From positions 54,552 to 118,551 of the forward strand of contig CANJZW010000002.1 in assembly GCA_947479475.1 (NCBI GenBank): a stretch of DNA of 64,000 nt. Reading direction: 5' to 3'. Source of the stretch: Chthoniobacteraceae bacterium (GTDB taxonomy: Bacteria > Verrucomicrobiota > Verrucomicrobiia > Chthoniobacterales > Chthoniobacteraceae). The position numbers and the translations under genes are program-made. The notes below the pieces were generated by a model. It was given only the letters and a program-made list of their open reading frames with translations. It was not told the DNA's origin and did no database searches. This document shows positions 49,091 through 58,321 of this stretch, piece by piece; position 1 is the stretch's first letter; each line of letters opens with the position of its first letter.

Positions 49091-49597
49091 AAAACGAAGT
49101 ATGCCAGACCTCAGGAAGAGTTCCCGCATTTTATCGGGCAGCACACAGAACCCGAGGCACAGAAGGGATTCTCCCCCATCCTTCGGTGTTTATTCTAACC
49201 CTTAACTTGGACTCCGCTGCCTTTTGAGCCGATGCTCTACTTCACTGCTGGTATGCTCTCCATTCGTCTTACCGACTGAAAGTCGTGAAGGACCATTTTC
49301 TTTCTGGTCAGACACGATGCCAACTTGGAGCACCTGCCTGAATTTGCGAGCATGAGAATCTGACAGCGGGCTCATTCAGAACACAAACGGCAAATGGAAA
49401 TTATTGTTCATGATGGGTTTCTGCCGCCTCTATTAAGTCTGTTAGCCGTGTAGAAAGACATACTGGGAGCTCCCAAGGGTTCGAGCCCCTCATTTGGTAC
49501 TCTCTTGTTACCATTATTTTTTCATTTCCCTGCCTCTGCCAGTCTCTGTGCAAGGAACTGGCGTTGACGCGACCGTATCTCTCAGTAGCCTCACGGA
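49091..49597. other. Divergent intergenic region with a tRNA-like T-arm
   Basis: These 507 bases lie between divergent genes and should hold both promoters. No gene is supported. The only structured element is GGGTTCGAGCCCCT at 49477-49490, preceded by the palindrome GGGAGCTCCC at 49465-49474. It resembles the variable arm and T-arm of a class II tRNA, but no matching acceptor, D-arm or CCA end is found. Confidence 0.45.
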
Positions 49598-51040
49598 GTG
49601 AAGCTTCCCCCTCTTTCATTGGTGTTTTTTGCCGCAGTCCTTTCCGCTCAAGCAGAAGACTGGCCACAATTTCGCGGCAGCAACGGCTCCGGCGTCTCCC
49701 AAAGCAAAGGCGTCCCACTTGAATTTTCATCTTCTACACAAGTCGCGTGGAAGGCGCATGTCGGCGACGGCATCGGCTCGCCTGTTGTGGTTAACGGCCG
49801 AGTTTTCACCTCGGCCATGGTTGCAGAGGAGGTCTGCGCTCTCTTTTGCTTTAATGCCGCTACAGGCCAACCCCTTTGGCGCTCCCAGGTGGACACAGGT
49901 CAACTGCCAAGAATTACGCCACCCAACAGCCACGCTTCATCCACCCCAGCGGCGGACTCCGAACGCGTCTATCTCTATTTAAGCACCATCGGCATGGTGG
50001 CCTTCGACTCCTCAAATGGCACTGAACTCTGGCGCTATGCAATGCCCAAGCCAGCTTATTTAATGGATTGGGGCGCCGCCGCTTCACCTATCGTTTACAA
50101 GAATTCCGTCATTTTCTGCCAAGACGACGACCTCTCCCCTTTCGTTGTTGCACTCGATTCCAAAACGGGCAAACAACGCTGGAAAACTCGCCGGGAAGAA
50201 ATGCTGGCTGGTTACGCCGTCCCCATCATTTGCGAAACGGAGGGGCGCACCGACCTCGTGCTTGCCGGAAGCGGCAAGCTCAAGGGCTATGACCCCGACA
50301 CAGGCAAGGAACTCTGGACCTGCAATACACTCCTGCGAACCATCATGACCTCACCGGTGGTGCGCAACGGGGTTATTTATCTTGCGGCACAAAGTTACGG
50401 AGACTCCTCACGCACGCTAAAACACGCTCTGCTCCAATGGCTTGACACAAACCAAGACGGTGTGCTTTCACGGGCCGAGGTGCCAAAAGAATTCCACGAG
50501 CGCTTCGACGCCTCCGACAAAAACAAAGATGGCATTCTGGGCCCGGAGGAACTCGACACCGCTTTTCAGAGCTCAGGCAACATGGCTGCCGGTGGAAACA
50601 TCATCCAGGCGGTTCGGGGCGGCGGAAACGGAGACGTCACAAAGACCCATCTTCTCTGGAATCTCGACCACAAAACACCTTCCAACCTTTCCTCGCCGCT
50701 ACTCTACAACGAACGGCTCTACATCGTAAAAAGCGGGGGTTTGGCCAGTTGCTACGACGCTCGGAACGGCACTGTCCTCTGGGAGCGTACACGCCTCGGT
50801 AATCTCGGCGATTACTACGCCTCACCCATCGCAGCGGACGGCAAAGTCTTCATCACCGGCCGCAACGGCTTCGTCCTTGTGCTTCAAGACGGCCCCCAAC
50901 TCAACGTGCTTTTCCGCAACGATCTTGGGGAGGAAATCATCGGTACACCTGCGATCGCTGACAGCCGCCTCTTTGTGCGCTCCCGCGAAAACATCATCTG
51001 CATTTCTGCTCAATCGCCCAAACCAACACCCGCCCCATGA
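49598..51040 (+). CDS. Secreted PQQ-type beta-propeller protein with inserted EF-hand pair
   Basis: This 480-residue protein has a GTG start that opens a signal peptide (LPPLSLVFFAAVLSAQA). The mature N-terminus EDWPQFRGSNGSGVS is characteristic of PQQ-like propeller proteins of Planctomycetes and Verrucomicrobia. Blade motifs include NAATGQPLWR, DSKTGKQRWK, DPDTGKELWT and DARNGTVLWE. Two canonical EF-hand loops are inserted in the middle: D283-x-N285-x-D287-G with E294, and D307-x-N309-x-D311-G with E318. Calcium binding is therefore likely. PQQ itself may not be bound, since many such proteins act as scaffolds (BamB-like). Its stop overlaps the next gene's start by 4 bases (ATGA), so it heads an operon with the following secreted proteins. 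Confidence 0.9.
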   Translation: MKLPPLSLVFFAAVLSAQAEDWPQFRGSNGSGVSQSKGVPLEFSSSTQVAWKAHVGDGIGSPVVVNGRVFTSAMVAEEVCALFCFNAATGQPLWRSQVDTGQLPRITPPNSHASSTPAADSERVYLYLSTIGMVAFDSSNGTELWRYAMPKPAYLMDWGAAASPIVYKNSVIFCQDDDLSPFVVALDSKTGKQRWKTRREEMLAGYAVPIICETEGRTDLVLAGSGKLKGYDPDTGKELWTCNTLLRTIMTSPVVRNGVIYLAAQSYGDSSRTLKHALLQWLDTNQDGVLSRAEVPKEFHERFDASDKNKDGILGPEELDTAFQSSGNMAAGGNIIQAVRGGGNGDVTKTHLLWNLDHKTPSNLSSPLLYNERLYIVKSGGLASCYDARNGTVLWERTRLGNLGDYYASPIAADGKVFITGRNGFVLVLQDGPQLNVLFRNDLGEEIIGTPAIADSRLFVRSRENIICISAQSPKPTPAP

Positions 51041-52512
51041 AGGTTTTTCTCTTGCTGGCCGTCTGCCTCACATCTCTCGCGCTACCCTCGCCAGGCGCAG
51101 ACAAAATCACTATCGTCCTGAGCGACAAGGCACCCCCTCTGGAAAAGATCGCAGCTCAATCGCTCAAGACAGAACTAAAACTGCTCTTTGCGATAGAAGT
51201 CTCCGTGAACGACCTCGCGCCTGCGGATAGCTCCTTTTCCATCCTGCTTGGCAGTCCGCAGACCAACCCCGCCATTGAGGCTTCTGAGTGGCCGAAGCTT
51301 TCAGATCAGGGCCATATTCTTAAAAGCACACAAAAGGGCCTCATCGTTGGTGGCGCAACTCCGGTGGCTACCCTCTGGGCTGCAGGTGAACTCTCCTACC
51401 ATTTCGGCCTCCGCCATCTCCTGCGTGGAGATGCCCGCCCCATTGAGAAACCTGCGTTGAAGTTTACCAACATCAATACCCTCTATGAACCCACCACCCG
51501 AGTGCGCGCATGGAGCGGTTTTTCCGACCACCCTCACGGACAATCATCCTGGCCACTGGAGCAACAAAAACTGCTCTTTGCCCAACTCGTCAAACTGAAG
51601 TTCACCCATCTTGTGCTGCCTTCCGCTCCCCCCACCTTCTCCCCCATCCCCGTGGACGGTGATACTGCGGGCCGTTCTGCCTTTAAAGGCGCACGCTTCT
51701 TTTCCTCTCCTGTCGCCTCCGGTTTTAGCGAATCCATCGCCAACGCCGCCGTAGATAGCGGCCTCATCGTCGTCAGCACCCCGCCTCCCAACACACTCCA
51801 GATTCCCCTGGGTTCTCCGACAGCTTCAGTACTCCCGGAGTTTTCTGCGTCCAGACTGGAAGCCGACTTTAGGACCATTAAAGCATCGCATTCCCAGGGT
51901 TTCACCGCCATTGCAGTGATGCCTGGTGATCTCAACGCCGCAGCACACTTTCTAAGTCGTGCCGCCTATGATGCTTCGCTTACAACGAAGCAGGCCTTCG
52001 AGCAGTTGATCACACCAATTTGTGGTGACGGTGTAAGCGAGCGTCTGTGGTTAGGCTTTGAGCACGTTGCCAGCGCCGCCCAACTCATTGGTGAAAACGA
52101 CCCCTCCCTTGGCATTCCTATGGACAAGATGTGGCTCCGCCACCTCGCTTCCAAATCAGCACCGTCAGAGTGGATCACCAAAGTTAAAAACCACTACGCC
52201 GAGGCCGTCAGCGAAATGTATCGTGGCAACACCCGGTCGCGCGACGGAGCGCGACCATTCATTCTTTATCACGCAAAGCGCATGGAATTCGCGCTCCATT
52301 ACCTCACCGCAATTGAGGCCCTTCTAACAGCGAGCTACGCAGCTTCTCAAAACAAAGCGGACGCATCTGCGGAGGCTACCGACGCCGCAGTGGAAGGCAT
52401 CTATAACGCCCTAAGCGCGCAGGCTGACGCCGCTCGGGATCCAAGCGACCTCGCGGCAATTGCACTCCTAAACCAACTGGCCTACCGCCCACTGCTCAAG
52501 TCCATCCACTGA
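51037..52512 (+). CDS. Secreted glycosidase-like protein with alpha-glucuronidase/hexosaminidase-type N-terminal domain
   Basis: This 491-residue protein has a clear signal peptide (KVFLLLAVCLTSLALPSPG). Residues 22-140 resemble the non-catalytic domain before the barrel in GH67, GH20 and GH84 enzymes: ITIVLSDKAPPLEKIAAQSLKTEL, ILLGSPQTN, GGATPVATLWAAGELSYHFGLRHLL. Residues 150-330 start like a TIM barrel (LKFTHLVLPSAPPTFSPIP) but appear short, and I could not identify a catalytic acid pair. The C-terminal 150 residues are helical and include AKRMEFALHYLTAIEALL. Either it is a divergent glycosidase or a binding protein that kept the fold. It is translationally coupled to the PQQ-propeller gene by a 4-base overlap and followed 61 bases later by the Kelch protein gene. 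Confidence 0.65.
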   Translation: MKVFLLLAVCLTSLALPSPGADKITIVLSDKAPPLEKIAAQSLKTELKLLFAIEVSVNDLAPADSSFSILLGSPQTNPAIEASEWPKLSDQGHILKSTQKGLIVGGATPVATLWAAGELSYHFGLRHLLRGDARPIEKPALKFTNINTLYEPTTRVRAWSGFSDHPHGQSSWPLEQQKLLFAQLVKLKFTHLVLPSAPPTFSPIPVDGDTAGRSAFKGARFFSSPVASGFSESIANAAVDSGLIVVSTPPPNTLQIPLGSPTASVLPEFSASRLEADFRTIKASHSQGFTAIAVMPGDLNAAAHFLSRAAYDASLTTKQAFEQLITPICGDGVSERLWLGFEHVASAAQLIGENDPSLGIPMDKMWLRHLASKSAPSEWITKVKNHYAEAVSEMYRGNTRSRDGARPFILYHAKRMEFALHYLTAIEALLTASYAASQNKADASAEATDAAVEGIYNALSAQADAARDPSDLAAIALLNQLAYRPLLKSIH

Positions 52513-52573
52513 AGCCTCCTACAAGAGTCGTCCTTTTTTGGAGCCTTTAGAAACCCTCATCGGACACAACCAA

Positions 52574-53608
52574 ATGAACAATCCACGCTCCCTTTCCTCG
52601 CAGCCCGCTTCCACCCCCTCTCCCGCCGTCTTAGGGCTTATGGCCATGATTCCTCTAGCCGCATGCGGCGCAGCCTGGGAAGCCCTCCCGTCCCTTCCTC
52701 AACCTGATGGTGGTGCTATCTGCAGCCGCCTGGGGGAAGAAATTGTTGTTGCCGGCGGCACCAACTGGCCCTCAGACGTCAAAAACTGGATCGATCATAT
52801 TTGGGCATATCACCCGAAAACTAAAACATGGAGAGAGGCTGGCCGTCTCCCTTTTCGAGTTGCTTATGCCGTCCAAGGCATCGCCAACGGTGATCTTTAC
52901 TTCGCGGGCGGAAGCGACGGAACCAAGACGCACACATCCCTCCAAAAAATTGCACTCCCGCAAAGCGTTCTCTCCGCTCTCCAAACAAAAACGGTAGCAC
53001 CCATCGAACCCAACCTTGTTTATGCCTCAGCGGAGATCATCGGAAACGAGCTCTTCTGCATCGGTGGAGCCGCAGATGCCGCCAAGCTAGAAACGATCTC
53101 TAACGCCTGTGTGGCCATCGATCTTGTTTCTGGGAAAAGCAGAAAAATAGCCAGTCTTCCAATCCCAGGGTTTGCAATCGGCACGGCCGTGGCATGCGCA
53201 GGCAAACTTTACGTCTTTGGCGGAGCCCATTGGAGTGCCGCCGATCAGACCGTCTCCAACCTCTCTGAAACCTGCATCTATTCGCCAAAAACCGACCGTT
53301 GGGAAAAAACCACCCCCCATCCATTCCACGTTCGAGGAGCCACTGCGGTCACGCTTGATGCCAAGCACATCTATGTGGCAGGAGGTTACAAAAGTGAACC
53401 GGAGGGGTTCACTGCCGAGGCGTTTATATTCAACGTCGAATCCCTCACCTTCCAACAAGCACCTCCCCTGCCCATTCAGGCGGGAACTTCCTTGGTTTTG
53501 TGTGATGGCTTTGTTTACTGCATCGGAGGAGAAGACCGTAAAAAACACCGCAGCGACCTTTTCTGGCGCATCCCAGCACCCGACCTTTTGAGGAGCCCTT
53601 CGCTCTGA
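52574..53608 (+). CDS. Secreted Kelch-repeat protein, N-acetylneuraminate epimerase (NanM)-like
   Basis: ATG 52574 is chosen over an in-frame TTG at 52538. The resulting 344-residue protein has an export signal (VLGLMAMIPLAACGAA). Kelch blades follow: LPSLPQPDGGAICSRLGEEIVVAGGTNW, IWAYHPKTKTWREAGRLP, DLYFAGGSDG, KLYVFGGAHWSAADQ, TCIYSPKTDRWEKTTP, HIYVAGGYKSEPEGF and FVYCIGGEDRKKHRSD. The pattern and length fit bacterial sialic-acid mutarotase NanM and related verrucomicrobial proteins, which convert anomers of sialic acid in the periplasm. The proximity of two NanA-family lyases and a sialate O-acetylesterase supports a related sugar, but relatives with other sugars exist, so the symbol is left empty. 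Confidence 0.75.
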   Translation: MNNPRSLSSQPASTPSPAVLGLMAMIPLAACGAAWEALPSLPQPDGGAICSRLGEEIVVAGGTNWPSDVKNWIDHIWAYHPKTKTWREAGRLPFRVAYAVQGIANGDLYFAGGSDGTKTHTSLQKIALPQSVLSALQTKTVAPIEPNLVYASAEIIGNELFCIGGAADAAKLETISNACVAIDLVSGKSRKIASLPIPGFAIGTAVACAGKLYVFGGAHWSAADQTVSNLSETCIYSPKTDRWEKTTPHPFHVRGATAVTLDAKHIYVAGGYKSEPEGFTAEAFIFNVESLTFQQAPPLPIQAGTSLVLCDGFVYCIGGEDRKKHRSDLFWRIPAPDLLRSPSL

Positions 53609-53685
53609 CTCCCAGCTTTTCTTCATGACAGCCTTCCAAAGGTGAACGCTTTGTTTACCGTTGGATTCTTCTACCAATCATTTTT

Positions 53686-54669
53686 ATGACTCCTCTTTCC
53701 CTGCCTGTCTCCATCGCCGTCATTGGCACAGGACTGCTTGGGCGAGGAATCTGCGCTTGTCTACTTGGAGCCGAAATCCAAGTGGTCGCCGTCGACCGTA
53801 ACGCCAGCCAGCTTGCCAGCGCTAGAATTGCGATTGCCGCCATGATCGCCGATCTCCACTCCCACGGGGTATGTTCACAGGAAACCTTTCTACGCTGGGA
53901 ATCTCGCTACACGGAGAGTCAAAACTTCGAAGCAATCAAGGACTGCGACTTCGTGATCGAGTGTGTTTCCGAAGACTTAAAAATCAAAACGGCGGTGATT
54001 CAACAAATAGAAGGAAACATCCGGCCCACGACAATTATTTGCAGCAATACCTCCTCCATTCCCATTACACAAATGCAGGGGTTCATGACCCATCCGAGTC
54101 GCTTTTTGGGCATGCACTGGGCTGGTCCAGCGCACAACACCCGCTTCATTGAATTAATACGAGGAAAGTCCACAAGCGACGCCTGCTTTCAAGCAACCAA
54201 CGCTCTCTCGCTTCGAATCGGCAAAGACCCTTGTCTCTGTCAAAAAGACGTTCCGGCCTTTATTGTCAACCGACTCGCTTACTCGATGTACAGGGAAGCT
54301 CTCAACCTCCTTGAAAGCGGTGTCGCTGATTGTGAGACAATTGACCGGGCGGTGCGCAACTCCATCGGCCTATGGGCCTCCTTCTGCGGCCCTTTCCGCT
54401 GGATCGATATTTCCGGGGGCCCACAGCTTTACGCGAGTGTCATGGAGCGCGTGTTTCCAACACTCAACAACACGGCATCACTGCCTCAGCCCATTGCAGA
54501 CCTTGTCCAGGCTGGTGCCCATGGAACAAATAGTGGCAAAGGATTTTACAACTACAGCCCTGAGGATGCCGATCTGTGGAATAAACGTTTTGAGGAGCAT
54601 GTCTGGCACATGACCAGACTAGGAGACGAGTATTTGGCGCATCAACACACGGCGCCCATTCCGAAATAG
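53686..54669 (+). CDS. 3-hydroxyacyl-CoA dehydrogenase-family NAD-dependent dehydrogenase
   Basis: This 327-residue protein has an N-terminal Rossmann domain with G14-x-G16-x-x-G19 (AVIGTGLLGRG), D37 for NAD selectivity, and the family's SNTSS (120-124) followed by H144 in LGMHWAGPAH. A C-terminal helical domain (about 190-300) has VPAFIVNRLAYSMYREALNLLESG. In the family the His and Ser/Asn residues oxidise a beta-hydroxy group. The standard HxFNPxP motif is altered to HWAGPA, which points away from acyl-CoA and toward a small hydroxy acid such as L-gulonate, carnitine or hydroxybutyrate-type substrates (inference). It ends only 27 bases from the convergent MFS gene and lies next to catabolic genes. 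Confidence 0.85.
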   Translation: MTPLSLPVSIAVIGTGLLGRGICACLLGAEIQVVAVDRNASQLASARIAIAAMIADLHSHGVCSQETFLRWESRYTESQNFEAIKDCDFVIECVSEDLKIKTAVIQQIEGNIRPTTIICSNTSSIPITQMQGFMTHPSRFLGMHWAGPAHNTRFIELIRGKSTSDACFQATNALSLRIGKDPCLCQKDVPAFIVNRLAYSMYREALNLLESGVADCETIDRAVRNSIGLWASFCGPFRWIDISGGPQLYASVMERVFPTLNNTASLPQPIADLVQAGAHGTNSGKGFYNYSPEDADLWNKRFEEHVWHMTRLGDEYLAHQHTAPIPK

Positions 54670-54696
54670 CCCGTTGGAGCGGGACGCCATTTTAGC

Positions 54697-55962
54697 TCAC
54701 TGGGCGGCACTCGTTTCGCCTTGCCTCGGCTTCATAAAATAAAGAAGCACGCAGCATAAAAAAATCACACCCACGGATGTGTTAAAGATCACTAACACCC
54801 CGATTTGCCGGTCACGCACTACTCCACCCAAGTAGGTGCTCAAGCCCCCAATCGTACACGAGCAAAGATTTAGAATCCCGTACCCAGTCGCCCTGTAGCG
54901 CGGGTCAGAGATCAAACAAAGCATTGGCATCATATTGGAACTCGCGAACGCATTCCCAAACGCCCAAAGCATAAACCCAAGTACCGCCACCCAAAACGTG
55001 GTGGCGTTGGAGCCCAGAAAAATTGCAGGAGCAGATATCGCGATGCCAATCATTGTCACACGCAAACGCCCCCAGGGATCCCCTCGACTGGCTCGATCTG
55101 AAAGAAACCCTGCCACCAGAAAACCAGCGGCAGCGGCTATCTGCAAATATACGGTGGCAGAGAGGCCGGCTGTTCCCTGACTCAAATGAAAGCGCTCACC
55201 CCAAAAAGTCGGCAACCAGCCGACAATACACCACGAAGCAAACGAAAGGAGCCCCCAGAATCCGAGTGCACAACAATAAGAACGTGAGGAAAACAAACTT
55301 CGAATGGCCTCAAAAAACGTGACCTTTGGAGCGACATCAACAGGCCCTTGAACGCTATCAGGAGGGGCATCGCGTAGGATACACGCCAGCAGAATGCCGT
55401 AAAGCACACCGAAAATACCAAACAGACTAAACGCGTATGACCACTCGTGTTTCTCCGCCAAAACTCCCCCTAGCCCACCAAGCGCCTGACCTAATGAGAC
55501 TCCAGTCATGTGTATGCCAGTGGCAAGCGAACGGGTCACTCCTCGATGATAATCTGAAATCAAAGCTACCGCCGCCGGGATATAACAAGCCTCGCCAAAC
55601 CCCATCAGAATTCGCGTCGCCAACAACTCCTCGAAAGTCGTCGCCCTGGACGTCATCCACGTCACGGCGGACCACAAAAACAAACTCCAAACAATCACTT
55701 TGCTCCGACTGATTCGATCAGCAAGAAAACCGCCGACCGGACTCATCAGCGCGTAAACCCAAAGAAAGCCGGACATTAATAGACCGAACTGCGTGTCCGT
55801 CATCGGGATGGCTGCGACCACTGAACTCCTCATGGTCGTGAGCATCACACGGTCCAAATAGTTTAAACACGCCACCACAAAAAGCAGCGCCACCACAATC
55901 CAAGGATTGAGGCGGGGGGAACCCGGAGAAGACACCTGAGTGGCACCAGAAGAAGCAATCAT
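54697..55962 (-). CDS. MFS transporter, anion:cation symporter (hexuronate/sugar-acid) type
   Basis: This is a major facilitator of about 421 residues with twelve predicted membrane segments. After a hydrophilic N-terminus the first helix is WIVVALLFVVACLNYLDRVML, with the NYLDR signature of the ACS subfamily. Loop motif A appears twice, as GGFLADRISRSKV after helix 2 and AGFLSDRASRG after helix 8. ACS members import organic anions such as hexuronates, galactonate, glucarate or sialate with protons. ATG 55962 is used; an in-frame GTG at 55998 would add 12 residues. The gene follows the PLP-enzyme gene by 115 bases on the same strand and is the only small-molecule transporter in the window, so it probably feeds the surrounding enzymes. 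Confidence 0.9.
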   Translation of the reverse strand: MIASSGATQVSSPGSPRLNPWIVVALLFVVACLNYLDRVMLTTMRSSVVAAIPMTDTQFGLLMSGFLWVYALMSPVGGFLADRISRSKVIVWSLFLWSAVTWMTSRATTFEELLATRILMGFGEACYIPAAVALISDYHRGVTRSLATGIHMTGVSLGQALGGLGGVLAEKHEWSYAFSLFGIFGVLYGILLACILRDAPPDSVQGPVDVAPKVTFFEAIRSLFSSRSYCCALGFWGLLSFASWCIVGWLPTFWGERFHLSQGTAGLSATVYLQIAAAAGFLVAGFLSDRASRGDPWGRLRVTMIGIAISAPAIFLGSNATTFWVAVLGFMLWAFGNAFASSNMMPMLCLISDPRYRATGYGILNLCSCTIGGLSTYLGGVVRDRQIGVLVIFNTSVGVIFLCCVLLYFMKPRQGETSAAQ

Positions 55963-56077
55963 AGGGGGGGCAATGCTCTTAAATGGCAGCTTATTCACTC
56001 GCCATTACTGTTTCTCATTCAACAGGCTTTCTGCTGGAAGAGGAAGCAGAAACGAGACTTGCTTTGTAAGAACAACC

Positions 56078-57157
56078 TCACGCCAAACAGAGCTTTCGCA
56101 CCTCTTTTTTAAATTCCGTGAAGTCGTCCGCCATCTGGGTTTCTCCTTCACCAGTGAGCCGGTTGAGTGAGCGCTCGTCTTTGAACGCAGTGCCTGTCAC
56201 GAGACAAACGACCTGACTCCTCACATCAAGCTCTCCAAGCGCCAAAGACCGCGCCACCCCGGCCAAGGCCACCGCCCCAGCGGGTTCGCAAAAAACACCC
56301 TCCTCCCGAACCAAGCGCGCCTGCCATTCCCACACGGTCTCATCCGCGACCAGATAACCGCTCCCTCCCATTCGCCGGCAGATCTCCACCACGGCGTCCC
56401 CATCCAACACACCACCAACCTGAAGTCCGCTAATGGCCGTTTTAGAGTCCACCGCCACAGTCGGTCCACCCTCTCTAAGTGCAGTCGCCATTGTATCGTT
56501 TCCAATCGGCTGCACACAGTGAACGCGCGCCCGCCCCCCAAAACTCTCTATCCCGCGCGCAACCGCCAAAGTCAAACCACCGCCTCCCGCGGGACTAAAC
56601 ACATCAAAGGAGTCTCCGGAAAAAAACTCACTCAGCTCAATGCCAATAGTCTCCACCCCAGCCATACCCAACGGAGAAAAATGGTATGCACTGATTTCGA
56701 AACCTGCATCCAATTCCCCCGCAAAATCTTGAAGCCCCTCCATCACAGAGACGGCCACGGCAGACGAAGACCCGAACCCGCGGATTTTCAACAACTCGGC
56801 TCCATAAGCTCGCATTTGGCGCAACTTCCCCTCGGGCGCCCCCTCCACGATGGCGAGGACACAACGCAGGCCGGCCCTCGCACAGTACGCCGCAAGCGCG
56901 GCACCCGTATTGCCGCTGGAGGTTCCCAAGCACAGTCCTCGCCCCTGCATCTTCAAATGCGCTACGGCTGCAGCCGCAAACCTGTCCTTGTACGAACCCG
57001 TAGGATTCGTTCCCTCCAATTTGAACCAGAGATTCTCGATGCCAAGCGCCGGCCCGATGCGCGTGGAACGCACGAGCGGAGTGGCACCCTCCCCCATTGT
57101 GACGGCATGCGCCAACGGAGTTGCTTCCCAGTGCTTTGCGTACTTCCAAATGCTCAT
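56078..57157 (-). CDS. Threonine synthase-like PLP-dependent enzyme
   Basis: This 359-residue fold-type II PLP enzyme has ATG 57157, fixed by a strong Shine-Dalgarno GGGAGG a few bases upstream; an upstream ATG at 57172 overlaps that site. The Schiff-base lysine is K57 in NPTGSYKDRF. The phosphate loop is SSGNTGAALAAY, and PAGGGG lies near residue 190. A C-terminal segment EEGVFCEPAGAVALAGV matches threonine synthase and threonine dehydratase relatives. True housekeeping threonine synthases are similar in length. Here the gene sits between a transporter and a deacylase rather than with hom/thrB, so a catabolic beta-elimination or replacement role is as likely as threonine synthesis. Confidence 0.85.
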   Translation of the reverse strand: MSIWKYAKHWEATPLAHAVTMGEGATPLVRSTRIGPALGIENLWFKLEGTNPTGSYKDRFAAAAVAHLKMQGRGLCLGTSSGNTGAALAAYCARAGLRCVLAIVEGAPEGKLRQMRAYGAELLKIRGFGSSSAVAVSVMEGLQDFAGELDAGFEISAYHFSPLGMAGVETIGIELSEFFSGDSFDVFSPAGGGGLTLAVARGIESFGGRARVHCVQPIGNDTMATALREGGPTVAVDSKTAISGLQVGGVLDGDAVVEICRRMGGSGYLVADETVWEWQARLVREEGVFCEPAGAVALAGVARSLALGELDVRSQVVCLVTGTAFKDERSLNRLTGEGETQMADDFTEFKKEVRKLCLA

Positions 57158-57159
57158 AA

Positions 57160-57169
57160 AACCTCCCAA
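57160..57169 (-). promoter_or_regulatory. Shine-Dalgarno site of the threonine-synthase-like gene
   Basis: On the minus strand TTGGGAGG is followed by TTTT and then ATG at 57157. It is the clearest ribosome-binding site in the window, decides this start, and stands out because most neighbouring genes lack one. Confidence 0.75.
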
Positions 57170-57332
57170 CAAAACCTGCTTTTACCTCAACATCATTACC
57201 CCGAGCTTCCGCCTCTTACCAGAACTCAAAACTGGTCCTCTCAGCAGTCCAGTGAAATGAAGCAATCTAACACTCGTGCGTCGGTTTTGCTTGCGCCTTC
57301 CGGCCAAGTTCCTGTTTCTGAAATGGAACTCC

Positions 57333-58307
57333 ATGGCCTCACCCTCCGCAAAACGACACACTGACCTCACCGCTCTTCCACATGGAGTACACACCCTGCG
57401 GTTTGAGGCGCGGCGCGTGGGTTTTAACGCCTTTGTCTGGAAGGGCAACCCAGGCCCCGTCATCCTCATTACCGGCGCGACTCACGGCGACGAATACGAG
57501 GGGCCCACACTTTTGAGCCAGTGGGCGCAAAGCTGGCGGCCGTCCCGCCTCAACGGAACCGTCGTCGCCGTTCCCATCCTCAATGAGGCCGCCTTTTTCG
57601 CAGGCCGCAGGTGCACACCCTCTGATGATGGAAATCTGGCTCGCGCTTTCCCGGGTACAAAAAATGGCGGCCACACCAGTCGACTCGCTCATCTCTTTGA
57701 CACCCAACTCCTAGCCCAATGCACACACTACGTCGACCTCCACAGCGCCGGAGCTGCATACGAACTGCTCCCATGGGTGGGTTTTCTTTCCCGAAAAGAC
57801 ACCGTGGGCCGAGCACAACGCGCTATGGCCAATTGCTTTGACCAATTCTGGTGCTGGTCTGGACCTTTTCTCCCAGGCCGCACTCTGAGCGCAGCTCATG
57901 CCCGCAATATACCTGCCGTTTATGTGGAATGCCGGGGCGCAGGCAGCGTTCATCCCCAAGATCTGCGCGCCCTCCACCTCGGTCTGCGGCAACTCCTGCG
58001 TTGGAGTGGCGTCGTCTCCGGCCCACTCAAGACCCTTCGCCCACAAAAGCTCCGGGAGAGCGCCGACTCCCAGGAAGCCCATCTCCAAGTTCATCATCCC
58101 GCCCCTCATCACGGTCTTTTTATACCGGACCCAACCGCCAGAATTGGAGCAAAAATACAGAGCAAGCAGATCCTTGGCGCTGTCCTTCCCTCTGATTGTG
58201 GAGCACCGTCACTCATCCTTGCCGAACGTACGGGAACCATCGTCATGCTGCGCAGGCAGCGCTCTGTGAGCCCCGGAGACGCGCTTTGCACCATCGCGCC
58301 CATGTAA
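57333..58307 (+). CDS. M14-family deacylase (succinylglutamate desuccinylase/aspartoacylase type)
   Basis: This zinc hydrolase is about 324 residues long. The zinc-site residues are H51 and E54 (ATHGDEYEG) and H137 (YVDLHSAG), with a likely catalytic Glu at 199 (VYVECRG). The C-terminal beta-barrel extension carries HHGLFIPDPTARIG and AERTGTIVMLRRQRSVSPGDAL, as in the succinylglutamate desuccinylase/aspartoacylase family. The family cleaves N-acyl or N-succinyl groups from amino acids such as acetylaspartate, succinylglutamate or acetyldiaminobutyrate. ATG 57333 is favoured; the in-frame GTG at 57276 gives 19 extra residues without a signal peptide. It is transcribed divergently from the PLP-enzyme gene and converges with the SDR gene 14 bases away. 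Confidence 0.85.
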   Translation: MASPSAKRHTDLTALPHGVHTLRFEARRVGFNAFVWKGNPGPVILITGATHGDEYEGPTLLSQWAQSWRPSRLNGTVVAVPILNEAAFFAGRRCTPSDDGNLARAFPGTKNGGHTSRLAHLFDTQLLAQCTHYVDLHSAGAAYELLPWVGFLSRKDTVGRAQRAMANCFDQFWCWSGPFLPGRTLSAAHARNIPAVYVECRGAGSVHPQDLRALHLGLRQLLRWSGVVSGPLKTLRPQKLRESADSQEAHLQVHHPAPHHGLFIPDPTARIGAKIQSKQILGAVLPSDCGAPSLILAERTGTIVMLRRQRSVSPGDALCTIAPM

Positions 58308-58321
58308 ACAAAGACTGAAAT

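Noticed and set aside
49440..49510. A complete tRNA gene
   Set aside because: Only variable-arm-like and T-arm-like pieces are seen; no acceptor stem, D-arm or CCA end can be matched.
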